From the NCBI RefSeq assembly GCF_000238915.1, contig NZ_BAEG01000040.1, forward strand, positions 1 through 44,590: a stretch of 44,590 nucleotides of DNA, in the 5' to 3' direction. The stretch is from Arthrobacter globiformis NBRC 12137 (GTDB lineage Bacteria; Actinomycetota; Actinomycetes; Actinomycetales; Micrococcaceae). Shown piece after piece: positions 1 to 7,609 of the stretch. The position numbers and the translations under genes were made by a program. Positions within the stretch are counted from its first letter, which is position 1, and every line of letters starts with the position of its first letter. The notes beneath the pieces were generated by a model. It did not search any database and was not told the origin of the DNA. It saw nothing but the letters and a program-made list of their open reading frames with translations.

Positions 1-252
1 GGATGGACGACGAGGCCCTCAACCGGACCATGACCACCGGCCGGGTGACGTTCTACTCCCGCTCCCGGCCAGGAGTACTGGCGCAAGGGTGACACGTCCG
101 GCCACGTGCAGTGGGTCAAGTCGGTGGCCCTGGACTGCGACGGCGACGCCCTCCTCGTGCGGGTGGACCAGGTGGGTGCAGCATGCCACACCGGTACGCG
201 GACCTGCTTTGACGGCCGGGCCTTCGACGTAGTGGCAGGTCCGGCCAACTAG
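1..252 (+). pseudogene. hisI: hisI 3' end, phosphoribosyl-AMP cyclohydrolase, apparent +1 frameshift
   Basis: HisI hydrolyses phosphoribosyl-AMP in histidine synthesis. The gene enters from the left edge. From position 3 the frame reads [20 protein letters not shown], the family's conserved block. At 66-71 it runs into proline (CCA) and then a stop at 90-92. Shifting by one base at 69/70 restores the expected [20 protein letters not shown], followed by the zinc-site block [13 protein letters not shown] and a TAG at 250-252. One extra C in the run at 69-70 explains everything. Either the gene is newly broken or this is a sequencing error; the rest of the reading frame is intact and well conserved, which favours a recent event or an error. 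hisI directly upstream of trpE is a usual actinobacterial arrangement. Confidence 0.85.
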
Positions 253-265
253 CGGCCCCCTCCCA

Positions 266-342
266 CCCAACAGGCCCCCACCCAACAGGCCCTCACCCAA
301 CAGGCCCTCACACTCAACAGGCCCCCACCCAACAGGCCCCAC
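266..342. repeat. 15-bp imperfect tandem repeat, five copies
   Basis: The motif CCCAACAGGCCCYCA starts at 266, 281, 296, 313 (as CTCAACAGG) and 328. Spacing is 15, 15, 17 and 15 bp. It fills most of the hisI-trpE gap and ends about 40 bp before the trpE start. No leader peptide with tandem Trp codons is visible here, so it is not an obvious attenuator. The role is unknown. Confidence 0.8.
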
Positions 343-383
343 CCCACTGGCACTGGCCTAGAACAGACGGAGAACCAATAGCA

Positions 384-1979
384 ATGCAGGACCTCGGAAT
401 CATCAGCCCTGGCCTGGAAGAATTCCGGGAACTCGCCGCCCACAGCCGCGTCATCCCTGTCCGGCTCAAGGTGCTGGCGGACGCTGAAACGCCGATCGGG
501 CTGTACCGGAAGCTGGCGCAGGGCCAGCCAGGCACGTTCCTCATGGAGTCGGCAGCTGTCGGCGGCGCCTGGTCCCGCTACTCCTTCATCGGTTCCCGGT
601 CCCGCGCCACGCTGACCACCAAGGACGGACAGGCGCACTGGCTGGGCGAGCCGCCGGCGGGGGTGCCCGTCGACGGAAATCCGGTTGATGCCATCCGCGA
701 CACCATCGAGGCGCTGCGCACCGACCGGTTCGACGGGCTTCCGCCGTTCACCTCCGGCCTGGTGGGCTTCCTGGGCTGGGAAACGGTCCGCCACTGGGAG
801 AAGCTCACCAGCCCGCCCGAGGACGACCTGCAGCTGCCCGAACTGGCGCTGAACCTCGTCACGGACATGGCCGTCCACGACAACATGGACGGCACGGTGC
901 TGCTCATCGCCAACGCCATCAACTTTGACAACAGCTCCGAACGCGTTGACGAGGCCTGGCATGACGCCGTCGCCCGCGTGAAGGAGCTGCTGGCACGCAT
1001 CAGCACCCCGGTGCTCCAACCGGTGTCCGTGCTGGAGCCGGCTGCCCTCGATTTTGCTGCCAGCGTCCAGGAACGCTGGCACGAGCCCGAGTACCTTGCC
1101 GCCCTCGACCGGGGCAAGGAGGCGATCGTGGACGGCGAAGTCTTCCAGGTGGTCATCTCCCGCCGCTTCGAAATGGAGTGCGGGGCGTCGCCCTTGGATG
1201 TCTACCGGGTGCTGCGCAACACCAACCCGAGCCCGTACATGTACATTTTCAGCCTCGAGGACGCCGCCGGCCGGCAGTATTCGATCGTCGGTTCGTCGCC
1301 GGAGGCGCTGGTGACGGTCACCGGCGAGGACGTCATCACGCACCCTATCGCCGGCTCCCGGCCGCGCGGCAAGACCGTGGACGCGGACAAGGCATTGGCC
1401 GAGGAACTCCTCGCAGACCAGAAGGAACGGGCGGAACACCTTATGCTGGTGGACCTGTCCCGGAACGATCTTTCGAAGGTCTGCGTGGCGGGTTCCGTGG
1501 ACGTCACCCAGTTCATGGAGGTGGAGCGCTTCAGCCACATCATGCACCTGGTCTCCACCGTCGTCGGGCGCCTGGCTCCGACGGCGAAAGCCTATGACGT
1601 CCTGAAGGCCACCTTCCCGGCCGGAACCCTTTCCGGCGCCCCGAAGCCCCGGGCGCTGCGGCTCCTGGATGAACTCGAGCCGCACCGGCGCGGCATCTAC
1701 GGCGGCGTGGTGGGCTACCTGGACTTCGCCGGCGACATGGACATGGCCATTGCCATCCGTTCCGCACTGCTGCGCGAAGGACGGGCCTACGTCCAGGCGG
1801 GCGGCGGCATCGTGGCGGATTCGAGCAATCCGGCCGAGGCGCAGGAAACCGTCAACAAGGCGGCGGCCCCGCTGCGTGCTGTCCACACGGCCGGATCGCT
1901 GCACAACATCACGCCGGACTCCGTCAGCGCTCCCGATTCCGTCAGCAGCCCCGATTCCGTCACGGAGGCAAACTCCTGA
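384..1979 (+). CDS. trpE: anthranilate synthase component I
   Basis: Makes anthranilate from chorismate, the first committed step of tryptophan synthesis, with a TrpG subunit encoded elsewhere. The 531-residue protein has the N-terminal LMES element (residues 53-56), which corresponds to the tryptophan feedback site (LLES) of known enzymes. The chorismate-binding domain shows NPSPYMYIF, GSSPEALV, HPIAGSRPRG, LVDLSRNDL, FPAGTLSGAPK and RRGIYGGVVGY. The ATG at 384 follows a weak ACGGAG site. The C-terminus ends in three PDSV repeats encoded by 18-bp DNA repeats (1914-1967), absent from the core fold. The stop overlaps the next start as TGATG, which suggests translational coupling. Confidence 0.97.
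   Translation: MQDLGIISPGLEEFRELAAHSRVIPVRLKVLADAETPIGLYRKLAQGQPGTFLMESAAVGGAWSRYSFIGSRSRATLTTKDGQAHWLGEPPAGVPVDGNPVDAIRDTIEALRTDRFDGLPPFTSGLVGFLGWETVRHWEKLTSPPEDDLQLPELALNLVTDMAVHDNMDGTVLLIANAINFDNSSERVDEAWHDAVARVKELLARISTPVLQPVSVLEPAALDFAASVQERWHEPEYLAALDRGKEAIVDGEVFQVVISRRFEMECGASPLDVYRVLRNTNPSPYMYIFSLEDAAGRQYSIVGSSPEALVTVTGEDVITHPIAGSRPRGKTVDADKALAEELLADQKERAEHLMLVDLSRNDLSKVCVAGSVDVTQFMEVERFSHIMHLVSTVVGRLAPTAKAYDVLKATFPAGTLSGAPKPRALRLLDELEPHRRGIYGGVVGYLDFAGDMDMAIAIRSALLREGRAYVQAGGGIVADSSNPAEAQETVNKAAAPLRAVHTAGSLHNITPDSVSAPDSVSSPDSVTEANS
1914..1967 (+). repeat. three 18-bp repeats inside the trpE 3' end
   Basis: Units begin at 1914, 1932 and 1950 and match CCSGAYTCCGTCA plus five variable bases. 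Each adds six residues (PDSVSA, PDSVSS, PDSVTE) to the TrpE tail. Because 18 bp keeps the frame, slippage here would change tail length without breaking the enzyme. Confidence 0.85.
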
Positions 1980-2614
1980 TGGCGGTTCCCGCAGGATCCG
2001 CCGTGCCGGGCAAAGCACGCAGCACGGTCCCGGGCTGGGCGCGGAAATCCACGGTAGTGCTGCTGATCGCGGTCCTGGCGCTGGCGGTCTTCGGCACCAC
2101 CACCCAGACCTGGCTGACGGTCCACCTGGACCCCCAGCAGTTGGGCCAGACTGTCGGCAGTGAAGGCGGTCTCCAGGTCCAGGGCAGCAAAGCCGCCACC
2201 ACGGTCACAGCTTTGGCCCTCGTTGCGCTGGCGGGCGGGCTCGCGGCCTCCATCGCCGGAAAGATCGCACGCTGGGTCACCACGGCCATCATCGTGTTGG
2301 CGGCAGCCGGCATCATCGCCGCGGCCGCCACCGTTCTCGCCGACCCGCTGGCCGCGGCCCAGGGATCCATTGCCGCCGCCACCGGTGTCTCGGGTGGAAA
2401 CGCGGACGTAAGCGTCAGTGCCTTCCCGGTGCTCGCCGTCGTCGCAGGATCCCTGCTGGCCGTCTGCGGCCTGCTGGTAGTTCCGGCGGGGCGGTACTGG
2501 AAGTCCCGGACCAGATACGACGCCGCGGCGACCGGTCCTGCAGGAGAGCAGACCGGCCCGGTGGACGAGATCGACAGCTGGGACAGGCTCTCCCGGGGCG
2601 ACGACCCCACCTGA
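1979..2614 (+). CDS. Trp-operon-associated integral membrane protein (TIGR02234 type)
   Basis: A 211-residue protein with about four hydrophobic segments: near residues 20-42, 70-90, 93-118 and 140-165. The loops are short and the hydrophilic C-terminal tail is rich in Asp and Gly. Position (directly after trpE), size and topology match the actinobacterial family annotated as a tryptophan-biosynthesis-associated membrane protein. Its biochemical role is not known to me; a link to tryptophan or anthranilate handling rests only on gene position. The start overlaps the trpE stop by one base. Family assignment is from memory of pattern and context. Confidence 0.85.
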   Translation: MAVPAGSAVPGKARSTVPGWARKSTVVLLIAVLALAVFGTTTQTWLTVHLDPQQLGQTVGSEGGLQVQGSKAATTVTALALVALAGGLAASIAGKIARWVTTAIIVLAAAGIIAAAATVLADPLAAAQGSIAAATGVSGGNADVSVSAFPVLAVVAGSLLAVCGLLVVPAGRYWKSRTRYDAAATGPAGEQTGPVDEIDSWDRLSRGDDPT

Positions 2615-2711
2615 GCCGGTGGGTCACGCAGCCACGCACCCGGGCCGCGATGCCGAAGGCCGCGGCAAAAAATGGCAGAATGTAAGCAGTATTGATCCTG
2701 AGGAGATTCAC

Positions 2712-2996
2712 ATGAGCAAAGCCACTGTTTCCGGTACAAAGCCCGCGGCCCCCAAGGAGCACCACGGCATCGACCACAGCATTGACCTGGGCCACGGCAA
2801 CAGCCCGGCCGCCTGGACCTGCGTGATCGTCATGCTCATCGGCGCCCTCATCGCCTCCATCGCGTTCGTCATCGCCAACACCCCGGTCTTCTGGGCCGGC
2901 ATCGCCGTCATGTTCGTCGGCCTGCTGGCCGGCTACATCATGCGCAAGGCCGGCTACGGCGTGGGCGGCAGCAAGATCAAGAACACCGGCCACTAA
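2712..2996 (+). CDS. HGxxPAAW family small membrane protein
   Basis: A 94-residue protein with the exact motif HGNSPAAW (about residues 33-40), the signature of the HGxxPAAW family that sits in actinobacterial trp operons. Two transmembrane helices follow (about 42-61 and 64-80), then a basic tail. The start at 2712 is chosen because TGAGGAG lies just upstream at 2699-2705; the longer open frame back to 2619 lacks such a site and has no conserved sequence. The stop is two bases before the trpC start. Function is unknown. Conserved placement between trpE and trpC suggests it works with the upstream membrane protein. Confidence 0.88.
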   Translation: MSKATVSGTKPAAPKEHHGIDHSIDLGHGNSPAAWTCVIVMLIGALIASIAFVIANTPVFWAGIAVMFVGLLAGYIMRKAGYGVGGSKIKNTGH

Positions 2997-2998
2997 TC

Positions 2999-3817
2999 GT
3001 GACCGTTCTCGACGACATCAATGCCGGTGTCAGGGAGGACATGGAGGACCGGAAGCGCCTCGTGTCCCTCGCGGAACTGAAGGACCGCGCCCTGGCGGCG
3101 GCTCCTGCCCGGGACGCCTGGGCTGCCCTCGGCGGCGCGTCCGCGGACCGGGGCGAGCTGAAGGTCATCGCCGAGATCAAGCGCCGCAGCCCCTCCAAAG
3201 GCGACCTCGCCAGCATCGCGGACCCCGCGTCGCTGGCCGTGCAGTACGCCGACGGCGGAGCCGCGGTGATCAGCGTGCTCACCGAGCAGCGCCGCTTCAA
3301 CGGTTCGCTGGCTGACCTGGACGCGGTCCGTGCCCGGGTGGACGTCCCGCTGCTGCGCAAGGACTTCACGCTGGACGAGTACCAGATCTGGGAAGCCCGC
3401 GCCCACGGTGCGGACCTCATCCTCCTGATCGTGGCCGCCCTGTCCGACCAGCAGCTGCGCGAATTCAGCGCCCTGAGCCGCGAACTCGGCATGAACGTGC
3501 TGGTGGAAACGCACACGCCCGAGGAAGTCGAGCGCGCCGTGGCCGCCGACGCCCGGATCATCGGCGTCAACGTCCGCAACCTCAAGACGCTCGACGTCGA
3601 CCGTTCGGTTTTCGCCACGCTCGCCGGCAGCATTCCCGCCGGCGCCGTGGTGGTGGCGGAGTCCGGCGTTCGCAACGCCGACGACGTCGCGCACTACGCG
3701 GCGCACGGCGCCAACGCCATCCTCGTGGGGGAGGCGCTCGTCAGCGACGCCACCCCGCGTGAACGCATCGCGGAGTTCACAGCGGCCGGGGCCGCGGCCA
3801 TCGCCGCCCGGGCCTGA
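2999..3817 (+). CDS. trpC: indole-3-glycerol phosphate synthase
   Basis: Closes the indole ring: carboxyphenylamino-deoxyribulose phosphate to indole-3-glycerol phosphate. The 272-residue TIM barrel shows EIKRRSPSKGDL with the catalytic lysine loop, VPLLRKDFTLDEYQI, VLVETHTPEEV, IGVNVRNLKT and VVVAESGVRN, all family hallmarks. Length is normal for the monofunctional enzyme; there is no fused TrpF. It starts with GTG two bases after the previous stop and has no clear ribosome-binding site, so translation is probably coupled. The gap to trpB contains a strong hairpin. Confidence 0.97.
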   Translation: MTVLDDINAGVREDMEDRKRLVSLAELKDRALAAAPARDAWAALGGASADRGELKVIAEIKRRSPSKGDLASIADPASLAVQYADGGAAVISVLTEQRRFNGSLADLDAVRARVDVPLLRKDFTLDEYQIWEARAHGADLILLIVAALSDQQLREFSALSRELGMNVLVETHTPEEVERAVAADARIIGVNVRNLKTLDVDRSVFATLAGSIPAGAVVVAESGVRNADDVAHYAAHGANAILVGEALVSDATPRERIAEFTAAGAAAIAARA

Positions 3818-3833
3818 GCTCCCACCCAACCGT

Positions 3834-3872
3834 GGCGCCATCCGTCCGCACGCCGTGCGGACGGATGGCGCC
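3834..3872. terminator. perfect 18-bp hairpin between trpC and trpB
   Basis: GGCGCCATCCGTCCGCAC at 3834-3851 is followed by GCC and then its exact reverse complement at 3855-3872. There is no T-tract after it. It could be a T-less terminator or attenuator of the actinobacterial kind, an RNA-processing or stabilising stem, or a repeat element. Since trpB and trpA must still be expressed, partial termination or transcript processing is more likely than full termination. Confidence 0.6.
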
Positions 3873-3910
3873 TGACATCAATAAGAAAAGTGAACAGGAT
3901 GGTGAGACTG

Positions 3911-5236
3911 ATGGCCGACGCGCCAACAGCCGGCTCTGACCAGGGCTCGGTGGATGCATTCCTGCAGGGAGGCACCTCGCTGCGCCACGCCCCGGGACCC
4001 TACTTCGGCGCCTATGGCGGCCGCTGGATGCCTGAGTCACTGATTGCGGCCCTGGACGAGCTCGAGGACACGTTCGAGAAGGCCAAGGCCGATCCCGAGT
4101 TCACCGCCCAGATCGCGGACCTGAACAAGAACTACTCCGGCCGGCCCTCACTCCTGACCGAGGCCAAGCGCTTCGCCGAGCACGCCGGCGGCGTCCGGAT
4201 CTTCCTCAAGCGCGAAGACCTGAACCACACTGGCTCCCACAAGATCAACAACGTGCTGGGCCAGGCACTTCTTGCCAAGCGGATGGGCAAGACCCGCGTC
4301 ATCGCCGAAACCGGCGCGGGCCAGCACGGCGTGGCAAGTGCGACGGCAGCTGCCCTGCTGGGCCTCGAATGCGTGGTCTACATGGGCGCCGAGGACTGCC
4401 GCCGGCAGGCGCTGAACGTGGCCCGGATGGAACTCCTTGGCGCTACGGTCATCCCCGTCACCAACGGTTCGCAGACCCTCAAGGACGCCATCAACGAAGC
4501 CCTCCGGGACTGGGTGGCCAACGTCGGCAACACCCACTACCTGCTGGGCACGGCGGCGGGCGCGCACCCGTTCCCGGCCCTGGTCCGCTACTTCCACGAA
4601 GTCATCGGCGAGGAGGCCCGCGCCCAGATCCTCGAGCAGGCAGGGCGCCTGCCCGACGCCGTCTGCGCCTGCATCGGCGGCGGCTCCAACGCCATCGGCA
4701 TTTTCCACGGCTTCCTCGATGACCCGTCAGTGAAGATTTACGGCTTCGAGGCCGGCGGTGACGGCGTCGAGACCGGCCGCCACGCGGCCACGATCACGCT
4801 CGGCCGGCCCGGGGTGCTGCACGGTGCCCGGTCCTACCTGATGCAGGACGACGACGGCCAGACCATCGAGTCACATTCCATCTCGGCCGGCCTGGACTAC
4901 CCCGGCGTCGGACCCGAACACTCCTACCTGGCCGACATCGGACGCGTCAGCTACGAGCCGATCACGGACAGCGAAGCCATGGAAGCGTTCCGCCTCCTGT
5001 GCCGCACCGAGGGGATCATCCCTGCGATCGAGTCCTCCCACGCCCTCGCCGGCGCCATCAAGGTCGGCCAGCGGCTGGCCTCGGAAGCTGGCCCTGCCGG
5101 GGCCTCAGACAAGATCGTGATCGTTAACCTCTCCGGCAGGGGAGACAAGGACGTTGCCACCGCAGCGGAGTGGTTCGACCTTCTCGACCAGGACTCGGCC
5201 GAGGCAGCCATCGGCAAGGAAGGGGAGCAGCTGTGA
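3911..5236 (+). CDS. trpB: tryptophan synthase beta chain
   Basis: PLP enzyme that joins indole and serine to give tryptophan in the alpha2-beta2 complex with TrpA. The 441-residue protein carries [15 protein letters not shown] with the PLP lysine after [13 protein letters not shown], the phosphate-binding GGGSNAIG, and a C-terminal LSGRGDKD. The start is uncertain: ATG 3911 has GGTGAG four bases upstream; in-frame alternatives are ATG 3899 and GTG 3890. The conserved core begins only around residue 25, so all three are compatible with the fold. The stop overlaps the trpA start by four bases (GTGA). Confidence 0.96.
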   Translation: MADAPTAGSDQGSVDAFLQGGTSLRHAPGPYFGAYGGRWMPESLIAALDELEDTFEKAKADPEFTAQIADLNKNYSGRPSLLTEAKRFAEHAGGVRIFLKREDLNHTGSHKINNVLGQALLAKRMGKTRVIAETGAGQHGVASATAAALLGLECVVYMGAEDCRRQALNVARMELLGATVIPVTNGSQTLKDAINEALRDWVANVGNTHYLLGTAAGAHPFPALVRYFHEVIGEEARAQILEQAGRLPDAVCACIGGGSNAIGIFHGFLDDPSVKIYGFEAGGDGVETGRHAATITLGRPGVLHGARSYLMQDDDGQTIESHSISAGLDYPGVGPEHSYLADIGRVSYEPITDSEAMEAFRLLCRTEGIIPAIESSHALAGAIKVGQRLASEAGPAGASDKIVIVNLSGRGDKDVATAAEWFDLLDQDSAEAAIGKEGEQL

Positions 5237-6036
5237 CCACGGCCCCCAACACCAGCAAATCGGCCATCGCCATCGACAAGGCCCGCGCGGAAGGCCGTGC
5301 GGCCCTGATCGGCTACCTGCCCGCCGGGTACCCCAGCGTCGAGGAGACCATCGCCGCCGGCATCGCCCTGGCGCGCAACGGCGCGGACCTGATCGAGGTC
5401 GGCATCCCGTACTCTGACCCGGTCATGGACGGCCCGGTCATCCAGGCCGCCACCACCGAGGCCCTGGCCAAGGGATTCCACGTCCGGCAGGTCTTTGACG
5501 TCGTCGCCGGCATCACCAGCCAGACCGACGCCGCCGTCCTGGTCATGACGTACTGGAACCCCGTGGTCCGGATGGGCGTGGACGAGTTCTCGCGGCGCCT
5601 GGCCGAGGCCGGGGGAGCAGGACTCATCACCCCTGACCTGATCCCGGACGAGGCGGCCGAGTGGATGGACGCGTCGGAGAAGTACGGCCTGGACCGTGTC
5701 TTCCTGGTGGCGCCCTCCTCCACACCCGAGCGCATGCGCCGGACCGTGGAGGCGAGCCGCGGCTTCGTCTACGCGGTCTCCATCATGGGCGTCACCGGCG
5801 CCCGCAGCGCGGTCAGCGATGCCGCCACCGGCGTCGTCGCAGCGGCCAAGGCAGCCGGCGCGGAACGGGTGTGCGTAGGCCTCGGCGTGTCCACGGCCGA
5901 GCAGGTCGCGGAGATCGCAGCGTACGCGGACGGCGTGATCGTCGGCTCGGCGCTCGTGGCGGCCGTGCGCGACGGCGGCGTGGACGCCGTTGCACAACTC
6001 ACCAAGGACCTCAGTACCGGACTGGCCAGGAAGTAA
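5233..6036 (+). CDS. trpA: tryptophan synthase alpha chain
   Basis: Cleaves indole-3-glycerol phosphate to indole, which is channelled to TrpB. The 267-residue TIM barrel has [18 protein letters not shown], containing the catalytic Glu and Asp, plus [12 protein letters not shown] and [11 protein letters not shown] at the phosphate site. GTG 5233 is preferred: it has AGGGGAG at 5221-5227 and overlaps the trpB stop, the usual coupling for this pair. The open frame extends 21 codons further upstream but that part lies inside trpB. The stop is eight bases before lgt. Confidence 0.97.
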   Translation: MTTAPNTSKSAIAIDKARAEGRAALIGYLPAGYPSVEETIAAGIALARNGADLIEVGIPYSDPVMDGPVIQAATTEALAKGFHVRQVFDVVAGITSQTDAAVLVMTYWNPVVRMGVDEFSRRLAEAGGAGLITPDLIPDEAAEWMDASEKYGLDRVFLVAPSSTPERMRRTVEASRGFVYAVSIMGVTGARSAVSDAATGVVAAAKAAGAERVCVGLGVSTAEQVAEIAAYADGVIVGSALVAAVRDGGVDAVAQLTKDLSTGLARK

Positions 6037-6044
6037 CCGCACCC

Positions 6045-7343
6045 ATGCAGACGCTCCTCACCGCAGCAGCACTGGTTCCAGCCGGCATGGTGCCCGCCAG
6101 CATCCCGAGCCCGGACTGGTCCGGATTCGATATTCCGCTGCCGTGGGGATCGCTCCGCATCCACGCTTACGCCCTGTGCATCCTGGCGGGGATCGTCGTC
6201 GGCCTGTGGCTGACATCCGTCCGCTGGGCCAAGCGCGGAGCGCCCGAAGGCAGCGTCTGGGACATCGCCATCTGGGCCATCCCCTTCGGCATCATCGGCG
6301 GCCGGCTCTACCACGTGTTCTCGTCGCCGGACGCGTACTTCGGTCCCGGCTTCGACGGCACCGGGGACCTGTCCCTGATTCCGCAGATCCAGCGGGGCGG
6401 CCTTGGAATCTGGGGCGCCGTGGTGCTGGGTGCCTTCGGTGCCTGGATCGGCTGCCGCCGTGCAGGGGTCAAGCTCACGGCCTTCATCGATGCCGCGGCG
6501 CCTGGCCTGCTGCTGGCTCAGGCCCTCGGCCGGTGGGGAAACTACTTCAACCAGGAGCTCTTCGGCGGCCCGACCACGCTGCCGTGGGGACTCCAGGTGG
6601 ACGCGGACAACGCCAACTTCCCGGCCGGCTACCCGGCCAACACGCTCTTCCACCCCACTTTCCTGTATGAATCCCTCTGGAACATTCTGGGTGTGCTGAT
6701 CCTGCTGGCCCTCGACCGGCGGTTCCACTTCCGCCGCGGCCGGCTCTTCTGGCTGTACGCCATGTACTACACGCTGGGCCGGGTCTGGATCGAGGCCATG
6801 CGGATCGACGACGCCGAGCAGATCAGCCTCTTCGGCATCACCACCCGCCTGAACGTCTGGACCAGCATCTTCGTGTTCATCGCCGCACTGGCCGTGTTCA
6901 TCGTGCTGGGCCGGCGCAAGGACGGGAACGCGGACAGCGTTTACCTGCCGGGCCGGGAGCCGGCACCTGCAGCGGCCGCAACGGCCGGGACGCCGGTCGC
7001 CGAGGAAGCCGGCGGGAAGCGGGTCTCCGGGGAGCCCGACGGCGGGACGCCGGCCGTTGCTGAAACGGCAGGTTCGGCGGCGGAAAAGGACACGCCAAAG
7101 GACTCCGCTTCCGCTCCAAGTGTGACCGGCAATCCAGTCCGTGATACGGACCGCGTTGTCTCAGATAGTGAATCGCGTGATAATCTCCCTGATAACCAAA
7201 ACGGTTCCGGGCTAGCGTCTGCCCAAACCGAAGCAGTCCCGGCATCCACCGGCGGCACCCCAACCGCCGCGGAGTCGCGGAACACCGGAAAGCCCGGTGG
7301 CACCGAGACCGGGACCGCGCCGGAGTCCGGCAGCTCACGCTAG
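6045..7343 (+). CDS. lgt: prolipoprotein diacylglyceryl transferase
   Basis: Moves diacylglyceryl from phosphatidylglycerol onto the lipobox cysteine of prelipoproteins, such as the two binding lipoproteins encoded later in this window. The 432-residue membrane protein has about seven hydrophobic segments in its first 290 residues and the Lgt signature GRWGNYFNQELFGGP with the essential Arg, Asn and Glu. The last roughly 130 residues are hydrophilic, rich in Ala, Gly, Thr, Ser and Glu, and look disordered; such tails are common in actinobacterial Lgt. ATG 6045 fits the N-terminus; the open frame upstream overlaps trpA and is not coding. It ends the trp transcription unit. Confidence 0.95.
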   Translation: MQTLLTAAALVPAGMVPASIPSPDWSGFDIPLPWGSLRIHAYALCILAGIVVGLWLTSVRWAKRGAPEGSVWDIAIWAIPFGIIGGRLYHVFSSPDAYFGPGFDGTGDLSLIPQIQRGGLGIWGAVVLGAFGAWIGCRRAGVKLTAFIDAAAPGLLLAQALGRWGNYFNQELFGGPTTLPWGLQVDADNANFPAGYPANTLFHPTFLYESLWNILGVLILLALDRRFHFRRGRLFWLYAMYYTLGRVWIEAMRIDDAEQISLFGITTRLNVWTSIFVFIAALAVFIVLGRRKDGNADSVYLPGREPAPAAAATAGTPVAEEAGGKRVSGEPDGGTPAVAETAGSAAEKDTPKDSASAPSVTGNPVRDTDRVVSDSESRDNLPDNQNGSGLASAQTEAVPASTGGTPTAAESRNTGKPGGTETGTAPESGSSR

Positions 7344-7476
7344 CCGGCGCCGGTACCCAGGGCAGCAGAGAGTTACCGCTCGGAGCGCCCAACACCACAG
7401 CGTCGTGGCAGAGGCCCACTCCGGTCAGCATAGAGCTGCTGGCCGGTCAAGCCCGGGGCGGAAGCCTGCGTAACTG

Positions 7477-7506
7477 TTAGTTCAGCACGCATGCCTGCCC
7501 TACAAT
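7477..7506 (+). promoter_or_regulatory. possible gltB promoter
   Basis: TACAAT at 7501-7506 is a good -10 element. The best -35 at usual spacing is TTAGTT (7477-7482, 18 bp), which is poor. It would give a leader of about 95 bases before gltB. No convincing GlnR or AmtR box was found by eye in the 266-bp lgt-gltB gap. Confidence 0.3.
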
Positions 7507-7609
7507 TTCCAGTAAGCAGTAACACTTTGTTGCGCCCATCACAGTGGCGCTCTGAGTGGGGCCAACGTTGTCCCTTCCATACGCACGATCAGGAGGAAGG
7601 ACGTCTCCC

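Noticed and set aside
253..383. trp attenuator with leader peptide
   Set aside because: No short frame with tandem Trp codons and no terminator/antiterminator pair were found before trpE.
249..2018. 589-residue open frame antisense to trpE
   Set aside because: Same antisense artefact; the translated sequence has no domain and a repetitive end produced by the 15-bp repeat.
5661..6044. N-terminal extension of lgt by 128 codons
   Set aside because: It overlaps trpA in another frame, is arginine-rich shadow sequence, and Lgt proteins begin near ATG 6045.
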